NCBI GenBank assembly: GCA_013821525.1 | Contig: JACDGR010000123.1 | Location: 1 to 8,788 of the forward strand | DNA from: Actinomycetota bacterium | GTDB taxonomy: Bacteria; Actinomycetota; Thermoleophilia; Gaiellales; Gaiellaceae | Reading direction: 5' to 3' | Length of the DNA stretch: 8,788 bases | Part shown: positions 1 through 5,816 of the stretch, in pieces | Numbering within the stretch: position 1 is the stretch's first letter | How the letters are laid out: each line of letters opens with the position of its first letter | Program-made: the position numbers and the translations under genes | The notes under the pieces: generated by a model | Databases searched by the model: none | What the model was told of the DNA's origin: nothing | Seen by the model: only the letters and a program-made list of their open reading frames with translations

Positions 1-1420
1 TGTGCACACCGAGCCGGTGCGCCATCTGCCACACGTAGCGCGGCCCAACGTCGAGCGTCAACTGGGCGTAGACCGTGTTGTCGGACGAGAGAGTCGCACG
101 CGTCAGCGAGATGGATCCCTGGTAGTGGTTGCCGTAGGTGTGCACCTGATACGGCGTCTGGCACCACGGTCCGAGCGAGCACGTGAACGGTGCCGAGGTG
201 TAGTAGGTCGTGTCGGGATCGACACCTTGCTCGATTGCCGAGGCGAGCACGAAGGTCTTGAACGTCGACCCGGCCTGGCGGGCGGACTGAGCGGCGAGGT
301 TGAACTGGTTACCCGGGCTCCGCACGACCGCGGTCATCGCGCGGATCGCGCCGGTCCCTGGCTCGACCGAGACGATCGCCGATGCGGGGTCGGTGCGATA
401 CGGGAGGATGTCGCGGATCGCCTTGACAGCGTTGCGCTGCAACCGTGGATCGATCGTCGTGTAGACCTTCAGCCCGCCCTCGCGCACGGTGTTGGCGCCG
501 TACTGCTGCTCCAGCTCGTCGATCACGTAGGAGAAGAAGTACGGCTGCTTGATCCGCGTGTAGATGCGGCCGGGCTTCAGATCGAGCGAGCTCGACTTGG
601 CGGCGCGCTCGTAGCCCCGCAGCGTGATCGAGTGGTTGGTGAGGAGCGCGCGCAGCACCTCGTCGCGTCGGTCGAGCGCGGCCTGCGGATTGTGAAACGG
701 GTCGTAGATGGACGGCGCCTGCGGTAGCCCGGCCAGGAGCGAGGCCTGCAGCAGCGTCAGGTCCTTGGCGGACTTGGAGAAGTACGTCTGCGCTGCCGCC
801 TCGACCCCGTAGGCGTGGTTGCCGTAGTAGACGGTGTTCAGGTACTCGTTCAGGATCTTCGCCTTCGACCATTTGCGCGAGAGCTTGATCGCAAGGCACG
901 CCTCCTTCAGCTTCCGGTTCAGCGTCTTCTCCTGACCGGTATAGAGATTGCGGACGAGCTGCTGCGTGATCGTCGAGCCGCCCTCGACGACCTTGCCGGC
1001 TGTTACGTCCTTCCACGCCGCACGGGCGATGCCCAGATAGTCGACGGCGCCGTGCTGCCAGAATCGCCGGTCTTCGATCGAGATCGTCGACCGGGGCAGC
1101 CACCTCGACATGTTCCGCGTGGTCACCGGCTCGCGGTTCCGCTCGGCGGGGATCGACCCGAGCAGGGAGCCGTCGCTCGCGAAGACGAACGAGTTCTGGC
1201 CGATCTCGACCGGGCGGAGCGTGTTCAGATTGCAACTCTCGGTGAGCGCCGCCCCGGCGCCGAGGCCGAGGGTCAGAGACGCAACGATGATCGCGATCGC
1301 AACGGTCGCAATGATCACCCCGGCGCGACGGCGGCGCTTGACGCGGCCTGCGCGCTTCTTCTTCCGGCTCCGGTGGCCGAGGATGAAGTCGAGGTCGTCC
1401 TTGCGGGAGCGCGGGCTCAC
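1..1420 (-). CDS. Class A penicillin-binding protein (PBP1-type, transglycosylase/transpeptidase), 3'-truncated by window edge
   Basis: Bifunctional peptidoglycan synthase that polymerises lipid II into glycan and crosslinks stem peptides outside the membrane. 473 residues are visible. A Lys/Arg-rich cytoplasmic segment (about 16–33) precedes one membrane anchor (about 34–58). The GT51 domain follows: EDRRFWQHG at 116–124 with catalytic Glu116, GGSTITQQL at 147–155, and RKLKEA...EYLNTVYYGN at about 169–201. The transpeptidase domain starts near 345, with the STFK nucleophile motif at 385–388 (Ser385, Lys388) and SDN at 446–448. The KTG box would lie beyond the left edge. The start is GTG at 1420, inside a 4-bp GTGA overlap with the channel gene stop, indicating translational coupling. 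Frame and family motifs are unbroken for the whole visible length. Family assignment is firm; the subclass cannot be settled without the C-terminus. Confidence 0.95.
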   Translation of the reverse strand, partial: MSPRSRKDDLDFILGHRSRKKKRAGRVKRRRRAGVIIATVAIAIIVASLTLGLGAGAALTESCNLNTLRPVEIGQNSFVFASDGSLLGSIPAERNREPVTTRNMSRWLPRSTISIEDRRFWQHGAVDYLGIARAAWKDVTAGKVVEGGSTITQQLVRNLYTGQEKTLNRKLKEACLAIKLSRKWSKAKILNEYLNTVYYGNHAYGVEAAAQTYFSKSAKDLTLLQASLLAGLPQAPSIYDPFHNPQAALDRRDEVLRALLTNHSITLRGYERAAKSSSLDLKPGRIYTRIKQPYFFSYVIDELEQQYGANTVREGGLKVYTTIDPRLQRNAVKAIRDILPYRTDPASAIVSVEPGTGAIRAMTAVVRSPGNQFNLAAQSARQAGSTFKTFVLASAIEQGVDPDTTYYTSAPFTCSLGPWCQTPYQVHTYGNHYQGSISLTRATLSSDNTVYAQLTLDVGPRYVWQMAHRLGVH

Positions 1421-2124
1421 CTCGCTGCGGCCAGCCGGTCGTTCAGCGCGATTCGCAGATCACTCGCGGCGTGCTCGGCGACCGCTGAGCGCGGAATCCA
1501 TTTGCGCACCACGACGGTGGCCTTGTCCCCGGTGAGGTCGCTGACGACCATCTCTTCTCCCTCTGCCCGCAGTGCGTCGAGCAGCTTGCGGAGTCCTGAG
1601 CCGGCCGGCACCTGGATGGTCACCTCGGCGAGCCGCTCGGCACTGCGAATCGTGGAGTTGCGGATGGTATCCGAGGCCAGCTTCTCGTTCGGCACGACGA
1701 GCCTGTCGTTGTCTCGGGTGCGGATCCACGTGTAGGTGAGGCCGATCTCCTCGACGACTCCCTCGAGCCCCTCGACCTCGACCTCGTCCCCGAGCCGCAG
1801 CGGCTGGCTGATCGCGATCAGGAGCCCGGCGACCACGTTCCCGATCGTCCGCTGGCTCGCGAACCCGATCACGAGCCCGATCACGGCGGAGGACGCGAGC
1901 ACGCCGCCGGCGATCGCGCGCACCTGCGGGATCACGAGCAGCGCCGACATGACGCCCACGAAGACGATCACCGCGAAGATCGCGCGGCGCAGCACCCGGT
2001 AGCGGGTGACCGACCCGGGCGCGAGGTGGTGGCGCGAGATCCGCCGGTCGACGAGCTTCGCGAGCACGGAAGCGGCGGCGATCATCGCCGCGGCGATCAG
2101 GACGTGTTGCCAGAAGCTGGACAC
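1417..2124 (-). CDS. MscS-family small-conductance mechanosensitive ion channel
   Basis: Tension-gated inner-membrane channel that releases solutes on osmotic downshock. At 235 aa it is a compact MscS (E. coli MscS is 286 aa). Three hydrophobic segments are visible: about 4–25, 46–67 and the pore helix at about 71–107, which is rich in Gly/Ala/Ser (LASSAVIGLVIGFASQ, then GNVVAGLLIAISQP). It leads into the beta domain hallmark LRLGDEVEV (109–117) and the family signature around RLVVPNEKL (141–149). The C-terminal alpha/beta domain is present. I chose GTG at 2124, with a GGGA-type ribosome site five bases upstream, giving 8 bp spacing from the DUF2203 stop. An ATG at 2190 would add 22 polar residues overlapping DUF2203 and looks less likely. 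It overlaps the PBP start by 4 bp, so the two are probably co-translated. Confidence 0.9.
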   Translation of the reverse strand: MSSFWQHVLIAAAMIAAASVLAKLVDRRISRHHLAPGSVTRYRVLRRAIFAVIVFVGVMSALLVIPQVRAIAGGVLASSAVIGLVIGFASQRTIGNVVAGLLIAISQPLRLGDEVEVEGLEGVVEEIGLTYTWIRTRDNDRLVVPNEKLASDTIRNSTIRSAERLAEVTIQVPAGSGLRKLLDALRAEGEEMVVSDLTGDKATVVVRKWIPRSAVAEHAASDLRIALNDRLAAAR

Positions 2125-2132
2125 CTGCGTCC

Positions 2133-2546
2133 CTATTCGTCCCAGTCGATCGGTTTCCGCCCGGCGAATCCCTCGCCCGGCACGTGCCACTGCGAGACCG
2201 TCGCCTCACCGACCTGCCAGCAGAGCTCTACCTCGGCGAGCTCACCGTCGGGCCCGGGGCGACACGCGGGAAAGTCGAGGAGTCCCGTGTCCAGATCCTT
2301 GACCACGACGCCGATCTCCTCGAGCCGCCCGACGCAGGCGACCGCGACGTCGGCGAGACCGAGCAGCTCGGTCTGCGCGGCGTTCAGGTCGGAGGCGGCG
2401 TAACCGCCGCCGTTGCCGCCGATCGCGGTCACGAGTGCACCCTGCGTGTGTTCGAGCTCGCGCATGCGCCTGCGCACTCCAACGAGCCGCTCGGCCGCAG
2501 GCCGCACCTCGGAGAGGGCGCTGTTAGCCTCGGCGGGAGTGAACAT
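2133..2546 (-). CDS. DUF2203 family protein
   Basis: Small soluble protein of about 137 aa whose biochemical function is not known to me. It matches the DUF2203 pattern: an N-terminal FTPAEANSALSEVRP segment (residues 2–16), a long helical stretch with RRRMRELEH (about 25–33), then VKDLDTGLLDFPA (about 82–94) and the C-terminal CWQVGEATVSQWH...GFAGRKPI (about 108–133). No signal peptide or membrane segment is seen. The ATG at 2546 is used here; an in-frame GTG at 2558 would add MPDR, which also fits relatives in which a few residues precede the FT motif. A TACGAT -10-like hexamer lies at 2570–2575 on this strand. It is the first gene of a minus-strand run with the channel and PBP genes, 8 bp before the channel. 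The start codon interleaves with that of the divergent protease gene. Confidence 0.85.
   Translation of the reverse strand: MFTPAEANSALSEVRPAAERLVGVRRRMRELEHTQGALVTAIGGNGGGYAASDLNAAQTELLGLADVAVACVGRLEEIGVVVKDLDTGLLDFPACRPGPDGELAEVELCWQVGEATVSQWHVPGEGFAGRKPIDWDE
2535..2539 (+). promoter_or_regulatory. Ribosome binding site (GGGAG) for the CPBP protease gene
   Basis: GGGAG sits five bases before the ATG at 2545. It is the best Shine–Dalgarno-like match near any candidate start of this gene and is the main reason for preferring 2545 over the GTG at 2599, whose nearest purine run (GGGG at 2584–2587) is 11 bases away. The site lies inside the coding region of the divergent DUF2203 gene. Confidence 0.45.
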
Positions 2547-3258
2547 GCGATCGGGCACGGCGCCTGACCATCGTACGGGCCACGGGGCCGAGCCCACCGT
2601 GGCCGAGCACGACAACGGCCGCCTGGCCGGTTGGCTGTTGCTCGTCGGGCTGATGATCGCGATCGCCTACCTCTCGCGCGCCTCCGCCGGCAAGCCGGAT
2701 CCGCAGACGCTCTACCGATGGTCGACCGCCGTCGGCGGGATCGTCCAGGACGGCGTCATCGTCGTGCTGGTCGCAGCGCTTGCGGGCTTCAGCCGAGGAC
2801 GCCTCGGTCTGCGCAGCCCGCGCTCGTGGCGGCAGGCGGCGAAGCTGACCGGCATCGCGGTCGTCGCCATCTATGCGTTCGAAGTCCTCTACAGCGGGCT
2901 CACGCACCCCGGGAACGAACAGGGTCTCACGCCCTCTCACTGGGAGCCTGCGCACGCCGCCGCCTACGTCGTCAACGGCATCGTCATCTGCACGTGGATC
3001 CCGTTCGTCGAGGAGTTGACCTACCGCGGCCTCGGCTTCACCCTGCTCGAGCGCTTCGGCCGCTGGCCCGCAATCATCGGCGTCGGACTGCTCTTCGGCC
3101 TCGCGCACGGGCTCATCCTCTCCTTGCCGGTGATCGCAACGTTCGGCTGCGTGCTCGCCTGGATCCGGGCACAGACGCGTAGCGTCTTTCCGGGCATGCT
3201 CGTGCACGCCACCTTCAACGCAATCGCGCTGGTGGCCGCCGTCACGATCGGAAGTTAG
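2545..3258 (+). CDS. CPBP family intramembrane metalloprotease
   Basis: Multi-spanning membrane protein of the CAAX-protease/bacteriocin-processing (Rce1-like, Abi) family. Numbered from the 2545 start (237 aa), the three motifs are intact: EELTYRG with Glu156, Glu157 and Arg161; FGLAH ending in His188; and HATFN with His221 and Asn225. These form the presumed metal/active site in the membrane. Hydrophobic segments occur at about 27–43, 64–80, 103–118, 142–154, 176–187, 191–206 and 222–236. The natural substrate cannot be told from sequence; bacterial members include peptide-processing and immunity proteins, most uncharacterised. The start is uncertain: ATG 2545 with a GGGAG site, or GTG 2599 giving 219 aa that begin just before the first membrane segment. 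It lies 10 bp upstream of the L,D-transpeptidase gene, so a shared transcript is likely. Confidence 0.88.
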   Translation: MRSGTAPDHRTGHGAEPTVAEHDNGRLAGWLLLVGLMIAIAYLSRASAGKPDPQTLYRWSTAVGGIVQDGVIVVLVAALAGFSRGRLGLRSPRSWRQAAKLTGIAVVAIYAFEVLYSGLTHPGNEQGLTPSHWEPAHAAAYVVNGIVICTWIPFVEELTYRGLGFTLLERFGRWPAIIGVGLLFGLAHGLILSLPVIATFGCVLAWIRAQTRSVFPGMLVHATFNAIALVAAVTIGS

Positions 3259-3268
3259 TCTTCGGCGA

Positions 3269-4519
3269 ATGCGCCGCCTCGCCCTCGCCGCGCTCGCGGC
3301 GCTCGCATGCTTGGCCTTCGCGTGCGTGCGTGCGCCCAGCGCGTCTGCAGCCGGGCCGTGCGGGCTGACGAGCACGCCTGTGGTCGGGTCGGCGCCTCTT
3401 CGGGTGACGTTCACCGCGACCTGCGCCTCTGCGAGCTACGCGTGGGCGTTCGGCGACGGCGCCGTGGGAGTCGGCCAGTCGGTCGAGCACACCTATCCCG
3501 CCGGGTCGTTTCACCCGACGCTGACCACCGACGCCGGCGCCGACACCGCCCCTGCGGTTACGGCGATCTCCCTGAGCCTGCGTGTGCCGGCCGTCGCACG
3601 CTATGCGCAGTGGGTAACGCTCCACGCCTCGGTGACGCCGAACGTGCCGGTGACGCTGCGCGGCAGGCGCTTCGTTGCCGGGAAGCTGCGTGTTCGTGTG
3701 CTCGGCACCTCGCCGTACGTCGCGGAGGCGCTCGGCGTTCGCTCCGCACCCGCACACACCGTCGTGATTCCGAAGCTCGTCGTGCGCGTTGCCGGCAGTC
3801 CCGTCGTCGGCTCGCGCCTACGCGTGATCGCGACGCTTCATCCCGCAAACGCCGGCAAGGTCGTGGCACCGCACCTCGTCGACACACGCACCGCACACCT
3901 CGCGCATGTGATGGTACGCACGCGTCCTGCACACGGCTGGCAGGCGGTGCGGGGGTCGGCAACCGTCGCGATCGTGCAGCCGAACCTCGCACTCGGCTCG
4001 TCCGGGCCGAGCGTGCGCGCACTCGAGGATCGCCTCGCCGAGCTGCACTATGCGATCAAGCGGGACGGCTTCTTCGGCAGCGAAGACCTCGAGGCCGTGT
4101 ACGCATTTCAAAAGGTCGAGCGGCTCGACCGCACCGGCACGGTCGATGCAGCGCTCTGGGCGCGGCTCCTGCGAGCAACGGTGCCCGCCGCTCGCTACCC
4201 CGGCGACCACGTCGAGGTCGACAAGACGCGCCAGGTGCTCTTCATCGTGCGTGGCGGCAAGGTGACGCTGACCGTCGCAACCTCGACCGGAGCGACGGGC
4301 AACACGCCGCTCGGACTCTGGCACGTCTATCGCAAGGTCGGCGGCTTCGACTGGGTGCTCTATTACCCGAGCTATTTCCTGCGCGGATTCGCCGTGCACG
4401 GCTACCCCGACGTGCCGCCCTATCCCGCCTCACATGGTTGCGCGCGCATCCCGATGTGGATCGCGCAGACCGTCTACGCGCAGATCGGCTACGGCTCCGC
4501 GGTCTACGTGTACGCATGA
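3269..4519 (+). CDS. Secreted L,D-transpeptidase (YkuD) with PKD and peptidoglycan-binding domains
   Basis: Predicted extracytoplasmic enzyme making 3,3 (mDAP–mDAP-type) crosslinks or attaching proteins to peptidoglycan. Of 416 residues, 1–27 form a signal peptide (Arg-Arg, Ala/Leu core, SASA-A cleavage region). A PKD-like fold follows (about 31–95; YAWAFGDG at 57–64 and EHTYPAG at 73–79). A beta-rich region at about 100–235 looks like two short Ig-like repeats. Next come a PG_binding_1 helical repeat domain (about 239–302; GPSVRALEDRL and DGFFG) and YkuD (about 313–416). The catalytic set is present: His377, then SHGCAR with His389, Cys391 and Arg393. PG_binding_1 plus YkuD is common; a leading PKD module is less so. 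No convincing ribosome site precedes the ATG. The gene overlaps the next one by 4 bp (ATGA). Confidence 0.93.
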   Translation: MRRLALAALAALACLAFACVRAPSASAAGPCGLTSTPVVGSAPLRVTFTATCASASYAWAFGDGAVGVGQSVEHTYPAGSFHPTLTTDAGADTAPAVTAISLSLRVPAVARYAQWVTLHASVTPNVPVTLRGRRFVAGKLRVRVLGTSPYVAEALGVRSAPAHTVVIPKLVVRVAGSPVVGSRLRVIATLHPANAGKVVAPHLVDTRTAHLAHVMVRTRPAHGWQAVRGSATVAIVQPNLALGSSGPSVRALEDRLAELHYAIKRDGFFGSEDLEAVYAFQKVERLDRTGTVDAALWARLLRATVPAARYPGDHVEVDKTRQVLFIVRGGKVTLTVATSTGATGNTPLGLWHVYRKVGGFDWVLYYPSYFLRGFAVHGYPDVPPYPASHGCARIPMWIAQTVYAQIGYGSAVYVYA

Positions 4520-4779
4520 GTGAGCTCGACCGCTTCCGCGAGGAGATCACGGAGATCGACCGGCTGATCTTCGCGGCGATCAACCGTCGGCTCGCGCTCG
4601 TCGCCGAGCTGAGGCGTTACAAGGTCGAGCACGGGCTCGCGTTCCTCGACCCCGGCCGCGAGGAGGCCATGGTGGCGGAGCGGGTTGCGGAGAACGGCGG
4701 GCCACTGAGCGAGGAGGGCTTGCGCACGATCCACGCGGAGCTCCTGGCCCTCGTCAAGCGCGAGCTCGACGCGGGCTAA
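4516..4779 (+). CDS. Chorismate mutase, AroQ (type II) fold, monofunctional
   Basis: Catalyses chorismate to prephenate in phenylalanine/tyrosine synthesis if active. This 87-aa all-helical protein has the size of a stand-alone AroQ domain and no signal peptide. Aligned by eye to the E. coli P-protein mutase domain, key residues coincide: Arg8 (E. coli Arg11), Arg25 (Arg28), Lys36 (Lys39), Asp45 (Asp48), Arg48 (Arg51) and Glu49 (Glu52). The third helix (about 66–84) is less faithful: positions matching Ser84 and Gln88 look like Val and Leu, though a one-residue shift would place Glu83 nearby. The ATG lies in an ATGA overlap with the L,D-transpeptidase stop and has no ribosome site of its own, so translation is probably coupled to it. 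The same frame is open far upstream through the transpeptidase gene, but that is a GC-driven shadow. Confidence 0.88.
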   Translation: MSELDRFREEITEIDRLIFAAINRRLALVAELRRYKVEHGLAFLDPGREEAMVAERVAENGGPLSEEGLRTIHAELLALVKRELDAG

Positions 4780-4802
4780 GAGCTTTTGAGCCTCACGCGT
4801 CG
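4767..4802. terminator. Hairpin spanning two convergent stop codons, candidate bidirectional terminator
   Basis: CGACGCG (4767–4773) pairs with CGCGTCG (4796–4802), continued inward by GGCT (4774–4777) with AGCC (4789–4792). A TCA bulge (4793–4795) is left on one arm and an 11-base inner loop contains TTTT. It covers the TAA of the chorismate mutase gene and the TGA of the DUF151 gene, which are only 13 bp apart. No U-tract follows on either strand, so intrinsic termination is plausible but not assured. Confidence 0.4.
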
Positions 4803-5341
4803 TCTTCGCGCTCTGCTTCCTCTTCGTCAGTCGCCTCGTTCTCTTCGACCTCCGCCTCGGCGAAGTCCTCCGCGGAGACCTTGTCGAGGAAGCGCTTGAA
4901 CTCGTCGACGATCTCTTCCTCGTTCACCTCGTCCCCTTCCATCTCGATCGCGGACTCCTCGATCACATCGTCCGCCGCGTAGATCGGCACCTGAGCACGA
5001 ACGGCGACGGCGATCGCGTCAGAGGAGCGGGAGTCGATGTCGACCTCGTTCCCTCCCTGGGCGACGGTGATCGAGGCGTGGAAGGTGTTCTCGCGCAACT
5101 CGGTGACGGTCACACGGACGATGTCGACCTCGAGCTCGCCCAGGATGTTCACGAGCAGGTCGTGCGTGAGCGGCCGGGGAGCGCTCGCCCCCTGGAGCTT
5201 CATCAGGATCGCGGCCGCCTCGGGGTGCCCGATCCAGATCGGCAGGTAGCGATTCCCGTCCGCGGTCTTCAGCAAGACGATGGGCTGCTTGCCGACGAGA
5301 TCGAACGAGACACCGTAGATCGTCATCTCGACCATCTCCAC
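4793..5341 (-). CDS. DUF151 / bifunctional nuclease (BFN) domain protein with acidic C-terminal tail
   Basis: Cytosolic protein of 182 aa. Plant and bacterial BFN-domain members have reported nuclease activity, but the role of most bacterial DUF151 proteins is unclear. The domain spans about 6–130: PIVLLK (20–25), RYLPIWIGHPEAAAI (31–45), LTHDLLVNIL (58–67), and the hallmark DSRSSDAIAVAVR (103–115), followed by VPIYAADDVIEESAI. Residues 141–160 resemble the helical EFKRFLDKVSAEDF extension seen in many relatives. The last 26 residues carry 15 Asp/Glu. The start is GTG 5341, with GGGGG eight bases upstream. ATG 5335 or ATG 5326 (GGAG nine bases upstream) are equally coherent choices. The gene is divergent from tRNA-Ile and convergent with the chorismate mutase gene. 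Confidence 0.88.
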   Translation of the reverse strand: MEMVEMTIYGVSFDLVGKQPIVLLKTADGNRYLPIWIGHPEAAAILMKLQGASAPRPLTHDLLVNILGELEVDIVRVTVTELRENTFHASITVAQGGNEVDIDSRSSDAIAVAVRAQVPIYAADDVIEESAIEMEGDEVNEEEIVDEFKRFLDKVSAEDFAEAEVEENEATDEEEAEREDDA

Positions 5342-5387
5342 CTAGATTACCCCCGGCCCTGCACCCAAACGCGCGGGCGGAGGTCGC

Positions 5388-5393
5388 TACACT
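5388..5393 (+). promoter_or_regulatory. Candidate -10 box (TACACT) of the tRNA-Ile promoter
   Basis: TACACT matches TATAAT at four of six positions and ends 11 bases before the mature tRNA 5' end, which would place transcription start near 5400. No convincing -35 hexamer is seen 16–18 bases upstream, where the sequence is GC-rich. Confidence 0.4.
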
Positions 5394-5404
5394 GCTCGCC
5401 GCTC

Positions 5405-5478
5405 GGGCGATTAGCTCAGTTGGTTAGAGCGCCGCTCTGATAAGGCGGAGGTCCGTGGTTCGAATCCACGATCGCCCA
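5405..5478 (+). tRNA. tRNA-Ile, anticodon GAU
   Basis: A complete cloverleaf is visible. The acceptor stem pairs GGGCGAT (5405–5411) with ATCGCCC (5471–5477) without mismatch. The D stem is GCTC/GAGC (5414–5417, 5427–5430) with a GG-containing loop. The anticodon stem CCGCT/GGCGG (5432–5436, 5444–5448) has one G·U pair, and its loop CTGATAA carries anticodon GAT at 5439–5441. The T stem is CGTGG/CCACG (5454–5458, 5466–5470) with loop TTCGAAT. The discriminator is A5478. The 3' CCA is not encoded, so it must be added by nucleotidyltransferase. The tRNA reads AUC/AUU codons. It stands alone, not within an rRNA operon as tRNA-Ile often does. Confidence 0.98.
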
Positions 5479-5481
5479 TCC

Positions 5482-5517
5482 ACGAACCCCGGCTCCGGCC
5501 CGGGTTTCGTCCTCTTT
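5482..5517 (+). terminator. Rho-independent-type terminator after tRNA-Ile
   Basis: ACGAA (5482–5486) pairs with TTCGT (5506–5510), and CCCGG (5488–5492) with CCGGG (5500–5504), separated by one C/T mismatch, giving a ten-pair GC-rich stem. It is followed by TCCTCTTTC, a pyrimidine run with several T. It starts four bases after the tRNA and ends six bases before the stop codon of the converging small gene. It should therefore end the tRNA transcript and may also hinder read-through the other way. Confidence 0.65.
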
Positions 5518-5522
5518 CGAGG

Positions 5523-5771
5523 CTAGTGAAGCGCGCGTGTGCGGCGGACGTAATCCTCGACCGCGTGCAGGAAGCCCTCGTCGGAGGCAAGCTCGGCGAG
5601 CGTCTCCTTCGTGGCGTCGTCCAGCTCGTGATCGTGCTCGAGCTCGCGCAGGAACGGAGCGAGCCGGCCGTTCTGTGAGAGCTGCGCCATTCGCAGGAAG
5701 AGGTTGCGCGTGTCCTCGTCCTGAGAGATCGTCTCGAGCGATTCGATGTCCTGCAGCCAGAGACCGTCCAT
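5523..5771 (-). CDS. Hypothetical protein, 82 aa, helical and charged
   Basis: I do not recognise this protein. It is soluble and predicted mostly alpha-helical, rich in Glu, Asp, Leu and Arg, with no Cys, signal peptide or membrane segment. It reads like a short helical bundle: residues 7–31 (DIESLETISQDEDTRNLFLR...), 36–47, 52–63 and 67–80, joined by short turns at NG, DD and DEG. It lies 45 bp after parB on the same strand and could be read from the parB transcript. The GC-rich 45-bp spacer has only a weak 5-bp hairpin (5785–5789 with 5798–5802) and no good ribosome site before the ATG at 5771. Coding is supported by GC at most third codon positions and a reasonable amino acid composition, but a homology search is needed to confirm it. 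Confidence 0.65.
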   Translation of the reverse strand: MDGLWLQDIESLETISQDEDTRNLFLRMAQLSQNGRLAPFLRELEHDHELDDATKETLAELASDEGFLHAVEDYVRRTRALH

Positions 5772-5816
5772 ACGGGTACAACGGCCCCGGGCAACGGCGG
5801 GGTACGGCCGGGCAGG

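Noticed and set aside
309..1735. Long antisense and alternate-frame open stretches over the PBP and channel genes
   Set aside because: They are low-complexity Arg/Asp/Arg-Gly-rich translations without motifs, typical of GC-rich shadows, and the minus-strand frame starting at GTG 1420 carries every GT51 and transpeptidase motif.
2174..2185. GGCACGTGCC perfect 10-bp palindrome
   Set aside because: It lies within the conserved DUF2203 coding sequence (WHVPGEG) and has no partner site, so it is probably chance in GC-rich DNA.
3307..4779. A long open frame running through the L,D-transpeptidase gene into the chorismate mutase, looking like a fusion protein
   Set aside because: Upstream of 4516 the translation is Arg/Ala/Pro-rich with no domain, while the overlapping frame encodes a signal peptide and intact catalytic motifs. 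It is a high-GC shadow; only the last 87 codons are real.
5405..5520. tRNA-Ile as an integration (att) site for a mobile element
   Set aside because: No integrase gene and no direct repeat of the tRNA 3' end is visible in the window; the flanking genes are core functions.
5774..5808. Short repeated GGGTAC and CCGTTG words with a 5-bp hairpin between parB and the small gene
   Set aside because: The stem is only five pairs with an eight-base loop and no T-tract; the repeats are too short to call an element or terminator.
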